This document shows positions 45,585 to 53,280 of a stretch of DNA of 64,000 nt, one piece after another (within the stretch, counting starts at the first letter, position 1; each line of letters opens with the position of its first letter). The translations under genes were made by a program, and so were the position numbers. A model generated the notes under the pieces. It did not search any database. It saw only the letters and a list, made by a program, of their open reading frames with translations, and was not told where the DNA came from. Source of the stretch: an uncultured Winogradskyella sp. (GTDB taxonomy: Bacteria; Bacteroidota; Bacteroidia; Flavobacteriales; Flavobacteriaceae); the NCBI RefSeq assembly GCF_947498345.1, contig NZ_CANMJY010000002.1, positions 124,001 through 188,000 of the forward strand, read 5' to 3'.

Positions 45585-46562
45585 TTAATTCCCGATTTTT
45601 ATTTTTCCATCAACCCAATCTGGTAGATAAAAATTAATTCCTGTTTTATTTTCAATATCAATTAATTTGTTTCTCAATTCTACTGGTCTTAATCCAATTC
45701 TCCTTCTAGAAGTATTAATTTGCGAAATATTTGATGAATTAGGTGCATTAAGATATCCGTAGATTGATTCACTAAAATCTGAAGTAGTGGCTCTTTTCCA
45801 ATCTTCAATTAAGGCAATTTCATAAGGTGAAATATATCCTTTAGTAAGAGATTGAAATAATTTTGGTTTGATAAAATTATATAATGTGTCTTTCTTTACA
45901 TAATCAGGTTCTATAGAATTATGGTGGCTCAAAATGGTTGAAGACCAAAAATTATTTCCGATTAGAAATTCTCCAGGATAGCCCTTTTCTTCAAGAATCT
46001 CTAAGAGCTTTTTAAGTTGCTTTTCACTATGCTTAGGAAAATTTTTTAAGATAAATTCTTCTTGTTCTTGCTCATTTTCAATGGTCGAAACTTTAAAAGC
46101 AAGTTCTTGATCTTTTTCAAACATAGATTGTACTTTGCTTTTAATATTAGAATCTATTCTATTTAAAAATATTTTATATAAGTTATCGTATTGATTTTCT
46201 ATGTTTTTCCATTCGGAATCATTTAAATTCTTTTTAAGGAATTCCTGATTTTTTAAGTCTTTTAATTCCCATCCGTTGGTAATACTTTCTTTAATTAGGT
46301 TTACTCCTTTTTCTTTATTTCCAGTAAAAAGATAAAGTTGGGAAGCGACTTTATAGTCACGAAGAAAATTGAATTTGAAGTTTGCAAATACCTTTTCGTA
46401 TCGTTCTAAAGCTTGATTGTATTTTTCTTGACTTACTAACTCTTCTGCTAAAAGGATTTCTGCGTGATAATTTTTGTAATCAACTTCATTTTTCGAATTA
46501 TAAGTACAACTAATCAAAGTGTAAATAAATCCAAAAAGAATTATAAGATTTCTTATTTCCAT
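45585..46562 (-). CDS. Lipoprotein, DUF6624-like (first accessory gene)
   Basis: A 325-residue lipoprotein (MEIRNLIILFGFIYTLISC, lipidatable Cys19). Residues about 30-100 are helical and TPR-like (AEELVSQEKYNQALERYEKVF). The later part resembles the DUF6624 family: LEEKGYPGEFLIGNNFWSSTILSHHNSIEP and KGYISPYEIALIEDWKRATTSDF, including a His-His-Asn stretch. The function of this family is unknown. The gene ends at a degenerate repeat and its start is followed within 20 bp by palindromic repeat A, so it is bounded as a unit. It is unrelated to the neighbours. Confidence 0.65.
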   Translation of the reverse strand: MEIRNLIILFGFIYTLISCTYNSKNEVDYKNYHAEILLAEELVSQEKYNQALERYEKVFANFKFNFLRDYKVASQLYLFTGNKEKGVNLIKESITNGWELKDLKNQEFLKKNLNDSEWKNIENQYDNLYKIFLNRIDSNIKSKVQSMFEKDQELAFKVSTIENEQEQEEFILKNFPKHSEKQLKKLLEILEEKGYPGEFLIGNNFWSSTILSHHNSIEPDYVKKDTLYNFIKPKLFQSLTKGYISPYEIALIEDWKRATTSDFSESIYGYLNAPNSSNISQINTSRRRIGLRPVELRNKLIDIENKTGINFYLPDWVDGKIKIGN

Positions 46563-46576
46563 TTTTTAAATTGTTG

Positions 46577-46700
46577 CCAACGTTTTGTGTATGATTAGTT
46601 GCGAGAAATTATGCAGGTACTTTCCGCTGTTGCTAAAGATAATTAATGCGGCTGAATTTCCATTGAGGAATTTCAGCCGCATTAATTATATAGGTTGTTA
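46577..46700. repeat. Cassette-type palindromic repeat A
   Basis: A 124-nt element between the accessory genes, beginning CCAACGTTTTGTGTATGATTAG and ending AGGTTGTTA. Its inner part is a very strong hairpin at 46641-46687: AATTAATGCGGCTGAA pairs with TTCAGCCGCATTAATT, then TTCC with GGAA around a short loop. The outer ends match repeats B and C more weakly than those match each other. It is probably the same class of element, partly decayed. Confidence 0.65.
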
Positions 46701-46711
46701 CAAACAGTTTT

Positions 46712-47137
46712 TTACTTTTCGTACTTCAAGATTTCTTGTTCATTTTCTGGCACCGCAGTTCCATCCATTTCAATGACAACGATTTCCAATCTATTTTCAG
46801 TAAGTAGTAAGATTTCATTCACAAATGTGCCTTCTTCGCCAACTGTCAAAGTGATTTCGTTCCCATTTCTAGACCAATTGAATGGCACAGTATTAAATTC
46901 ACAGGGTGTTTGAGATATTTCTTCTGGTGCTTTTTCAGTCCCCGAATTATTGGAATTGTAAACTATGTTCTGTTGGGTTTGGCAGTCAACTACGGTTATA
47001 TCATTTCCTTGATTTTCAATTGACATTAAATTCCAAACACCAATAATTTCATCTTGATTTGAATTATCATCGTCAGATGAGCAAGAAAAAATTATGATTC
47101 CGATTAAGATTCCAAGGATTAAGTTCAGTTTTTTCAT
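46712..47137 (-). CDS. Lipocalin-like lipoprotein (second accessory gene)
   Basis: A 141-residue lipoprotein (MKKLNLILGILIGIIIFSC, lipidated Cys19, followed by a Ser/Asp stretch typical of surface-sorted Bacteroidota lipoproteins, SSDDDNSNQ). The mature part begins IGVWNLMSIENQG, the usual start of the small lipocalin-like family in Flavobacteriia, and shows alternating strands (ITLTVGEEGTFVNEILLLTE). Two cysteines at VVDCQ and TPCEF may form a disulfide. Function is unknown. It is flanked by palindromic repeats A and B. Confidence 0.72.
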   Translation of the reverse strand: MKKLNLILGILIGIIIFSCSSDDDNSNQDEIIGVWNLMSIENQGNDITVVDCQTQQNIVYNSNNSGTEKAPEEISQTPCEFNTVPFNWSRNGNEITLTVGEEGTFVNEILLLTENRLEIVVIEMDGTAVPENEQEILKYEK

Positions 47138-47163
47138 TTAGTAAAATTTGGTTTAAATTGTTT

Positions 47164-47288
47164 GTAACGTGTTCGTGTATGATTTCGTTGTGTTTGCTCT
47201 AAGATAGCAAATAAAGACTGACCCATTGTTCAGAAGCGAAAGAAATTCCGAATAGGAATTTCCGAACAATGAACTATACACGTTGTTG
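47164..47288. repeat. Cassette-type palindromic repeat B
   Basis: A 125-nt element with ends GTAACGTGTTCGTGTATGAT and CTATACACGTTGTTG, whose reverse complements match each other imperfectly (CGTGTAT...TTG). Inside, CATTGTTC (47224-47231) pairs with GAACAATG (47264-47271), and GAAATTCC (47242-47249) with GGAATTTC (47255-47262). It separates the lipocalin-like gene from the VOC gene. Ends are shared with repeat C, and the inner part is only partly shared. Confidence 0.75.
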
Positions 47289-47307
47289 ACTGTTCGTTTT
47301 TTAATAC

Positions 47308-47658
47308 TTAGATACTCTGTCCAAAGGTTAAAAGATTATTATCTGGGTCAAGTAATGCAAATTCTCTCTGTCCCCAAGGTTTATTTTCCAAAGGTCCATT
47401 AGGATGAATTTCTATTTTATTTTCAAGCATGAACTTATACAAACCATCGATTTTATCAGTTCTTATATAAACCATTCCATAATTCTCTTTAGGATCGAGC
47501 TGTTTAAATTCAAAGAAGTGAATTTCTATATTGTCTTTCTCAACCATTAAATATCCATCATAATCACCCAATTCTTTAAAACCTAGTTTGTTTACATAAT
47601 AATTTCTTGTAACAGATTTATCACGCATTGGTAATTTCGGATTAATATAAGTCAGCAT
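47308..47658 (-). CDS. VOC-family (glyoxalase/bleomycin resistance-like) protein
   Basis: A 116-residue protein of the vicinal-oxygen-chelate fold: PKLPMRDKSVTRNYYVNKLGFKEL at the start, DNIEIHFFEFKQ in the middle and WGQREFALLDPDNNLLTFGQ at the end are the typical blocks of small bleomycin-resistance-like proteins. The His of IHFFEF and the Glu in REFALLDPDN are candidate metal or fold positions. Members bind or modify small molecules; the substrate is unknown. It is a free-standing cassette-like gene flanked by repeats B and C, 20 bp and 55 bp away. Such a protein could give resistance to a toxic compound, but this is inference. Confidence 0.85.
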   Translation of the reverse strand: MLTYINPKLPMRDKSVTRNYYVNKLGFKELGDYDGYLMVEKDNIEIHFFEFKQLDPKENYGMVYIRTDKIDGLYKFMLENKIEIHPNGPLENKPWGQREFALLDPDNNLLTFGQSI

Positions 47659-47712
47659 ACTTTTAAATTTATATTTTTCTTATTGTTTTAACTACGAACT
47701 TTTAAATGACAG

Positions 47713-47840
47713 CCAACGTGTTTGTGTATGATTTCGTTGCGTGTTTCAGCAACTAAATTAGTAAACAAAAACGAACCAGAGGAAATTCCGAAGGAATTTC
47801 CAAGTAGGCGAGTACTAGCAATGAATTATACACGTTGTTG
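47713..47840. repeat. Cassette-type palindromic repeat C
   Basis: A 128-nt element with ends CCAACGTGTTTGTGTATGAT (left) and ATTATACACGTTGTTG (right). The two ends are imperfect inverted repeats (GTGTATGATTTCGTTGC against GTGTATAATTCATTGC). The inner hairpin is GGAAATTCC (47781-47789) with GGAATTTCC (47793-47801) around GAA. It separates the VOC gene from the 536-residue gene. The best-preserved copy of the three. Confidence 0.8.
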
Positions 47841-47852
47841 TGCTTTCGTGCT

Positions 47853-49463
47853 TTATTCTAATTCAAGTCCTTTTAGTAGTCTCCCGATATTCTTTTTACT
47901 GTCTTCGTTTGGCTCAATTTCTTTTAAATGATTAACCTTCTTGGTAATTTCGTCTGACCAATTTTTTGATGTCCATTTATCCAAAACTCTAATTGTCATG
48001 TTTCTATTTCTGGTGACTGGACTATCTAACCCAACAAGAATAAGTTCTTCTCCTTTTTTTGGATAATCTTCTAAAAACGTTATTACACTATCAAAACAAG
48101 AATGCTTTTGAAAGTCTTCGCCTAATCCCATCCAATCTTTTGGGCCAGCTCCTAACTCTTCTAAAGGCAGATTTTTTTTAGCGAAGTCAATTATGTCATT
48201 CACGTTATCTTTTTTACCATAAGTTGTAACATCATACCAAGCTGAACTATCCAAAGGATTCTTTAGTAGTTTAGCCCAAACAACATCCCATAATTCAATA
48301 CCAAGTTTTTGGGCGGCTTGTTTTCCATTCCAGTATAAAATGTTGTCATCACTTTTTAAGGCTATTTCTGCCTGTTCTTCCCAATCTTTATTTTTTAAAG
48401 TTTCGTTAATATCTATAAGACAATTAGAAATTATGTCTTGAGTCCAACCATTTTTTTTATGTTCTCCTATATCGTCTTGAATTTCGATAAGAAAATCTTT
48501 AATAGAATTTATGGTGATAAAATCTGTAATATCTTTTACATGGGTTTTACCATGTCGAATAAAATTCTCAACAGTTTCTGGTGCAAATTCGTAATCAGAT
48601 ATATCTTCTGTTGGTCCTCCAGAAATAAGAGCTTCAATAATCTCTCCTGTGGATTTGAATAGTTTTTTATCAATTTTTTCATTTTGAAGCTTCTTATGAA
48701 GTTCTCCATTTACAGCACAAGTACAAGCCAGATATTCGTTCATTATACTGTTTTTGTAGCCATCAAGGATTAACCAATCTTTTAGTTCTTCAGTCAATTC
48801 CATGTTAGCTATTCTATCAACAAGTTGGATTTTTCCCCAACCATCAACTTTACCTGCCAATTCCCATAAGTCTTGAACAGGATTGTTTGATAAATTAGAA
48901 AGAGCAACTGTAGAGAAAACAGTAAATTCATCATGTAAACCAAGAATCTTAATTTCATTTACAACTGATTTCTTTTGGCAAAGACCAAGAATTGCAATTC
49001 CTATTTTGACACTATTTCTATGACTTGTTTTCGTTGCTAAATTTTTAGCAAATCCAAATAGATATGGCTCAATGGGTAAAGATTGATTTACTATTTCTTG
49101 AAGAAATTCATCTATTATTCCAATTACTCCGTCACTTTCAGTTATTCTCTTATAAAATTCCGATTTGCTTCCTGCATCTCCTTTTTTTGCTATTGTTTTT
49201 ATCAGTTTTGATAACTCTTTAATTTTAACTTTCGATTCTGAAGATTCATCCGCTCCAAACATTGAATCCATTAATCCTGGTGCAAATCTAATTCCATTTT
49301 CATCAGATTTTTTTTCATCAGGTAAATCGTTTGCTGAATCTTTTAAAGTTCCATTACTGTCTATATTATTCCTCAAAAACTGTAAGATAGAATTATCAGT
49401 TCGCCATTCGGTAACTTCGAATTCATTTTTGTTTTCAAGTAAGTTTTTAATCCAATCTATCAT
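47853..49463 (-). CDS. Large helical repeat protein of unknown function (fourth accessory gene)
   Basis: A 536-residue soluble protein with no signal peptide or membrane segment. Its sequence is largely alpha-helical with regular loop and helix alternation (KFTRNRNMTIRVLDKWTSK-like ends, LYDITGTKKF-type turns), compatible with HEAT or ARM repeats. Trp-rich stretches occur (ITEWRTDN, LWDVVWAKLLKN, DSSAWYDVTTYGKKD). I do not recognise the family and assign no function. It is flanked by repeat C on one side and by a 25-nt palindrome 36 bp before its start on the other. All four accessory genes share the minus strand. Confidence 0.6.
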   Translation of the reverse strand: MIDWIKNLLENKNEFEVTEWRTDNSILQFLRNNIDSNGTLKDSANDLPDEKKSDENGIRFAPGLMDSMFGADESSESKVKIKELSKLIKTIAKKGDAGSKSEFYKRITESDGVIGIIDEFLQEIVNQSLPIEPYLFGFAKNLATKTSHRNSVKIGIAILGLCQKKSVVNEIKILGLHDEFTVFSTVALSNLSNNPVQDLWELAGKVDGWGKIQLVDRIANMELTEELKDWLILDGYKNSIMNEYLACTCAVNGELHKKLQNEKIDKKLFKSTGEIIEALISGGPTEDISDYEFAPETVENFIRHGKTHVKDITDFITINSIKDFLIEIQDDIGEHKKNGWTQDIISNCLIDINETLKNKDWEEQAEIALKSDDNILYWNGKQAAQKLGIELWDVVWAKLLKNPLDSSAWYDVTTYGKKDNVNDIIDFAKKNLPLEELGAGPKDWMGLGEDFQKHSCFDSVITFLEDYPKKGEELILVGLDSPVTRNRNMTIRVLDKWTSKNWSDEITKKVNHLKEIEPNEDSKKNIGRLLKGLELE

Positions 49464-49499
49464 TTATGTATTAGGTTTCTTTGCATGAAGCACAACAAT

Positions 49500-49524
49500 G
49501 GAATAAACGTATTACGTTTATTCC
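49500..49524. repeat. 25-nt perfect palindrome before the 536-residue gene
   Basis: GGAATAAACGTA (49500-49511) is the exact reverse complement of TACGTTTATTCC (49513-49524), with a single T between. It lies 36 bp before the ATG of the minus-strand gene. The preceding GCACAACAA resembles the reverse complement of the repeat C right end (GCACAACAACGTG). It may be the inner hairpin of a truncated fourth repeat or an operator. Confidence 0.55.
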
Positions 49525-49693
49525 CATTATATTTATATCAATAAAAATACATTTTTTATTATGAACTCTACGAGTTCTCAATAAAGATCAAGACACTAGT
49601 CAGCTAATATATTGATCTGATATGTTTGTTAAGTTTTATATTGTAATTAAGAATTATTTTTTTGCTTAAAACCAAGAGGAAGTATCGTAAATA

Positions 49694-49744
49694 TATGAAA
49701 TATCCTACAAGTATATCTTAGGAGCCCGTTTGAAACACCACAGT
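49694..49744. repeat. Degenerate direct repeat, right copy
   Basis: Direct-orientation partner of 45532-45582, 78% identical over 51 bp. It lies about 170 bp beyond the last accessory element. On the minus strand it encodes TVVFQTGS and a stop. The pair brackets the accessory array but the divergence shows that the duplication, if it was one, is old. Confidence 0.55.
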
Positions 49745-49800
49745 ATATAAAACCCTTATTCTATAAGGTTTAAGAAACGTTCACCATTTCAATGAACAAG

Positions 49801-49826
49801 AACAGGCTCTTTTTTAAGAGCCTGTT
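49801..49826. terminator. Hairpin downstream of a 33-residue gene
   Basis: AACAGGCTCTT (49801-49811) pairs perfectly with AAGAGCCTGTT (49816-49826) around TTTT. It is 39 bp after the stop of the small minus-strand gene, so it may end that transcript, although no U-run follows on that strand. It could also serve rightward transcription. Confidence 0.55.
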
Positions 49827-49864
49827 AACTTTATAAGTTATTAACTATCAGTAGTTAATGATTA

Positions 49865-49966
49865 CTATTTTGCAAAAGCTCCCGTTTGGAACACTACCTG
49901 TGCAGAGACACCAATTGAAAATGTGAGCATAAGAATACTAAGCAGCGTGTTGAAATGTGTTTTCAT
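49865..49966 (-). CDS. Small secreted peptide, 33 residues
   Basis: A short frame from ATG 49966 to TAG 49865. The protein starts MKTHFNTLLSILMLTFSIGV, a clear signal peptide with cleavage after SAQ, leaving a mature peptide of only about ten residues (VVFQTGAFAK). The same nucleotide stretch for VVFQTG occurs in two degenerate repeats at 45532 and 49694. It is followed by a hairpin and lies immediately upstream, divergently, of the secretion operon. Whether it is translated is unknown; the signal-peptide quality argues that it is or recently was. Confidence 0.45.
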   Translation of the reverse strand: MKTHFNTLLSILMLTFSIGVSAQVVFQTGAFAK

Positions 49967-50126
49967 AGAAAAAGGTCTTAAAAATTTGTTATTTTATCGA
50001 TGAACTGAAAAAAAATGTAGGAATTTTATATATTTTTACTAGCACTCTTTTTGTGCCTGTTTTAAATATTTAATTCTGTTGCGTAGATATGAGGCCGTAA
50101 AGTTAGATTGACTTTTTGAGATTACA

Positions 50127-50185
50127 CCAAGCATTTTGCTTTAAAAAACCAAGCATTTTGCTTTAAAAAACCAAGCATTTTGCTT
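50127..50185. promoter_or_regulatory. Three phased 13-bp dyads before the response regulator
   Basis: AAGCATTTTGCTT occurs at 50129-50141, 50151-50163 and 50173-50185, each start 22 bp apart, within an exact repeat of the unit CCAAGCATTTTGCTTTAAAAAA. Each copy is an AAGCA/TGCTT inverted repeat, and 22 bp is close to two DNA turns, so the sites face the same side. They end 85 bp before the regulator gene. The same dyad recurs at 57204-57238. The likely reading is a set of binding sites for the operon's own regulator. Confidence 0.7.
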
Positions 50186-50270
50186 TGTGTAATGATGAAC
50201 ACAGCACTTAATTTAGTAGTCTGAATATTTTAAGTCATAATCCCTTAAGAACTTAAATTGAAGATTTACT

Positions 50271-50948
50271 ATGGTGAAAAAATATAACGTCCTGATCGTA
50301 GAGGATGAGCCGTTGATTGTAGGTGTTTTATTAAATGTCCTGGAAAGGATTAGTGACTTAAATCCTTTGATAGAATTTAAGGTAAAGTCCGTTGCAAATG
50401 CCGATGAAGCTAAATATGAAATTGACAAGGCAGTCAACAGCACGCCTATTGATTTTGTACTTCTCGATATCAATATTCCGCATTCTAATGATAAAGTCAT
50501 ACTCTCTGGTGAAGATTTAGGGGTTATGATCAAGGGTTTTTTTCCTTGTGTAAAGATCATGGTATTAACTAACCATTCCGATAATTTTCGTTTAAACAAT
50601 ATTCTAAAATCTTTAAACCCTGAAGGTTTTATAATTAAAACAGATATTGATTTTGATTCACTGGTTTCTGCAATAGACTGTGTATTGGATGATTCGCCTT
50701 TTTATAGTAAAAAAGTGCTTCAACTGATGCGAAAACAGTTTGTCAATGACTTTTCTCTCGATACTATTGATAGACAATTGTTGTATCATATTTCAAAAGG
50801 TGCAAAAACAAAGGACCTTATTAAAATGGTGAGTTTGTCAAAAAGTGCAATCGAATCCAGGAAACGTAATTTAAAATCTCTTTTTGGCATAGAAACCGGT
50901 GATGATCGAAAACTCATATTAAAAGCAGAAAAACATGGATTTATATAA
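50271..50948 (+). CDS. LuxR-type response regulator of the secretion operon
   Basis: A 225-residue regulator. The receiver domain (about 5-125) has the acidic pair in LIVEDEPLIVG, the phosphoacceptor Asp66 in VLLDINIP, and the conserved Lys in IIKTDID. The C-terminal helix-turn-helix is ISKGAKTKDLIKMVSLSKSAIESRKRNLKSLFG. It overlaps the first secretion gene by 14 bp, so it is translated as part of the operon. Phased dyads lie upstream and within the operon. No sensor kinase is adjacent; the propeller kinase at 39252-42779, next to a paralogue, is a conceivable partner. Confidence 0.9.
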   Translation: MVKKYNVLIVEDEPLIVGVLLNVLERISDLNPLIEFKVKSVANADEAKYEIDKAVNSTPIDFVLLDINIPHSNDKVILSGEDLGVMIKGFFPCVKIMVLTNHSDNFRLNNILKSLNPEGFIIKTDIDFDSLVSAIDCVLDDSPFYSKKVLQLMRKQFVNDFSLDTIDRQLLYHISKGAKTKDLIKMVSLSKSAIESRKRNLKSLFGIETGDDRKLILKAEKHGFI

Positions 50949-51348
50949 ACAAAAATTAAAAACGAATGCTTTTAGCCTGCAGGAAGTATTAATAGTTCTA
51001 TTGATTATAGGTGTGTTTATGCTAATTGCCTTACCTAATCTTATGCCTTTGGTTGTAAAAGCTAAAAGTATAGAGGCGCAAATGCAATTAAAATACATTT
51101 ATAATAACCAAACGTCTCACCGTTACCTATACTCTAAATACACTACTGATCTTTATGAGCTAGATTTTGAGGCGCCAAAAACAGTAAAAGAGAATGGAAC
51201 AAGCAACTACACATATGAGGTTTTAAGTGCCAGTAATACCAATTTTACGGCACGAGCTACAGCAATAACCGACTTTGATGGGGATGGGATATTCAATGTT
51301 TGGGAAATCAATGAGAATGGGACACCTAAACAAATTATAAAAGACTGA
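50935..51348 (+). CDS. gspG: GspG-like major pseudopilin
   Basis: A 137-residue pseudopilin. The prepilin signal is short and basic (MDLYKQKLKTNA), the predicted cut is after Ala12, and FSLQEVLIVLLIIGVFMLIA follows with Glu17 at +5. The C-terminal part has a Ca2+-loop-like DFDGDGIFNVWE, a feature of GspG. It overlaps the regulator gene by 14 bp and the peptidase gene by one base. It would build the pseudopilus that pushes substrates through the secretin. A type IV pilin role is the alternative. Confidence 0.87.
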   Translation: MDLYKQKLKTNAFSLQEVLIVLLIIGVFMLIALPNLMPLVVKAKSIEAQMQLKYIYNNQTSHRYLYSKYTTDLYELDFEAPKTVKENGTSNYTYEVLSASNTNFTARATAITDFDGDGIFNVWEINENGTPKQIIKD

Positions 51349-51827
51349 TGCTAGTTTTAAAAATTATAACGATCGTTTCGCTTATACTGATTTTTTATCA
51401 GGATTTTAAAGCGCGTGAAGTCTATTGGTTTTTATTTCCGGTATTTGGAATTTGCAGTGCTATTCTATTTTACAACAGCACTTTACCAGCGCTCTTTTAT
51501 GTTTCTGTAGGTATGAATTTTATATGCATTTTCATCTTATTGTTAGTTGTATTTCTGTATGCAAAACTGAAGCTTAAATCTGCATTTAATGAGGTTTTTG
51601 GCCTTGGAGATGTGCTCTTATTCCTTGGGTTAATATTCTCATTTTCTACGATTTCCTTTTTAGTGATTTTTGTGTTTTCCCTGGTCTTTTCGCTCATGTT
51701 ACATCTTATCATTAAACGGTATTCGAAACTGCAATCGGTTCCTTTAGCAGGTTATATCAGCTTGTTTTTTGGAATGGTTTATCTATCGCACTGGTCAGGT
51801 ATAATATCATCTTTATATGTTTTATAG
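51348..51827 (+). CDS. Short A24 prepilin peptidase
   Basis: A 159-residue membrane protein with about five helices. It carries the A24 aspartic peptidase motifs: DFKARE near the N-terminus, corresponding to the first catalytic Asp, and GLGDVLLF, the GxGD with the second Asp. It lacks the N-terminal methyltransferase domain of full GspO/PilD, so it probably cleaves but does not methylate the prepilins. Located directly after the GspG-like gene (one-base overlap) and 2 bp before gspE. It is likely to process the three E5-carrying pseudopilins encoded here. Confidence 0.85.
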   Translation: MLVLKIITIVSLILIFYQDFKAREVYWFLFPVFGICSAILFYNSTLPALFYVSVGMNFICIFILLLVVFLYAKLKLKSAFNEVFGLGDVLLFLGLIFSFSTISFLVIFVFSLVFSLMLHLIIKRYSKLQSVPLAGYISLFFGMVYLSHWSGIISSLYVL

Positions 51828-51829
51828 TT

Positions 51830-53239
51830 ATGATTAAAGAAGATTTTAAAATACCAGTTCATCTTACACAGCTTATTAGCAGTGAACAAGCATATCAGTA
51901 TGGTATTATTCCGGTAGAGAGCACCCTTGAGAGCTATACGTTTAAATCTTACGATACCTCAGACCTATTAAAGCAAGAATTAAAAATTGTTTTAGGGAAG
52001 TCTATAACCTTAATACCAGAATCTGAGACTAACATTAAACAATATCTTGCTTCTAACTTTAGAAAACGTGAGCAAGCACATTCTGAAGCATTTCATTATT
52101 CTTCAGATTTTTTAGAAAAACTCTTGGCTACAGCCAAGGCTATTGGTAGTAGTGATATTCATTTTGAAATTTATGAAGAGCGCTGTCGTGTTCGTTTGCG
52201 ATTAGATGGGAAGCTTAAAGAATATTTTATTATAGAGCAAGATCAATACCCAATTATTGTTAACAAGCTTAAGATTAGAGCCGGATTGGATATTTCTGAA
52301 AAGCGCCTACCTCAAGATGGTAGAATAACCATAAAAACTTTAACGGATGAATTTGATATTAGGGTATCGTCCTTACCGACATTGCATGGTGAAAAAATTG
52401 TTCTCAGAATTCTAAGCAAAGACACCGACCATATAGAGCTTAATGATTTAGGTTTTACGGATAAAGAGCTTAATGCTTATTTAGAGACTATAAAAAAACC
52501 TAATGGTATTGTTCTTATTTCCGGGCCAACTGGATCTGGAAAAACAACAACCTTATACGCTACATTAAAACTTTTAAATGATGAAAAGACCAATATACTT
52601 ACTATTGAAGATCCGATAGAATATACTTTGGAAGGCATTAATCAGGTACAGCTCAAAGAAAATATTGGATTAGACTTCTCAAGCACTTTACGTACTTTTT
52701 TGAGGCAGGATCCAGATGTGATCATGGTCGGAGAGATCAGAGATGCCAAAACAGCAAATATGGCTATTAGGGCTGCCTTAACAGGTCATTTGGTGCTATC
52801 GACCATACATACCAATTCGGCCTGGGCTACGATATCTCGTTTAATAGACATGGATATTCCTGCTTTTTTAATTGCCAGTACTTTAAATGTCAGTGTGGCT
52901 CAACGATTGGTAAGGAAATTATGTCCTAATTGTAAGGTAGAAAAACCAATACTCAGTAAGGACTTTCCTGAGCAATTTGAAATTCCCGAGACACTTGCAG
53001 TACATTATGTAGCATTGGGCTGTAATGAATGTTATTTTACAGGTTACCAGGGAAGAAAGGCTATTTACGAAATTATACCAATCACAAAGTCTTTGATTAA
53101 GCATATTAAAAATAACCGTTTAGAAATTGATGAATATTTAGAAACAAAAGGCATAGCGACATTAAAAACTAATGCCGTAAAACTTATACAAGAAGGTATT
53201 ACTTCTATTGAAGAGGTCTATTCACTCTTAATCGAATAA
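51830..53239 (+). CDS. gspE: GspE/PilB-type assembly ATPase
   Basis: A 469-residue cytoplasmic ATPase that powers pseudopilus assembly. SGPTGSGKTT (Walker A, 231-240, Lys238), ILTIEDPIEYTLEGINQVQ (Asp box) and GEIRDAKTANMAIRAALTGHLVLSTIHTNSA (Walker B and His box) are in order. The C-terminal zinc-binding part has CPNC (365-368) and CNEC (398-401), typical of GspE/PilB. An N1 domain precedes at about 1-90, and RLRLDGKLKE is the usual N2 start. Same direction as the peptidase gene and 41 bp before gspD. Confidence 0.95.
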   Translation: MIKEDFKIPVHLTQLISSEQAYQYGIIPVESTLESYTFKSYDTSDLLKQELKIVLGKSITLIPESETNIKQYLASNFRKREQAHSEAFHYSSDFLEKLLATAKAIGSSDIHFEIYEERCRVRLRLDGKLKEYFIIEQDQYPIIVNKLKIRAGLDISEKRLPQDGRITIKTLTDEFDIRVSSLPTLHGEKIVLRILSKDTDHIELNDLGFTDKELNAYLETIKKPNGIVLISGPTGSGKTTTLYATLKLLNDEKTNILTIEDPIEYTLEGINQVQLKENIGLDFSSTLRTFLRQDPDVIMVGEIRDAKTANMAIRAALTGHLVLSTIHTNSAWATISRLIDMDIPAFLIASTLNVSVAQRLVRKLCPNCKVEKPILSKDFPEQFEIPETLAVHYVALGCNECYFTGYQGRKAIYEIIPITKSLIKHIKNNRLEIDEYLETKGIATLKTNAVKLIQEGITSIEEVYSLLIE

Positions 53240-53280
53240 TAGAATTTAATCTATTATTCTTAAACTCTAATGAAGAACAG

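Noticed and set aside
45532..49524. A classical integron with attC sites
   Set aside because: The repeat ends do not fit the RYYYAAC/GTTRRRY core, and no integrase gene or attI-like site is present in the window. The likeness is one of layout only.
49585..49618. AGATCAA/TTGATCT inverted repeat with a 20-nt loop
   Set aside because: Short arms in AT-rich DNA with a long loop can arise by chance, and no gene position supports a role.
50127..50185. Three tandem 22-bp repeats as a possible CRISPR array
   Set aside because: The units are directly adjacent with no unique spacers and only three copies, and the same dyad recurs at a second promoter-like place. Binding sites explain it better.
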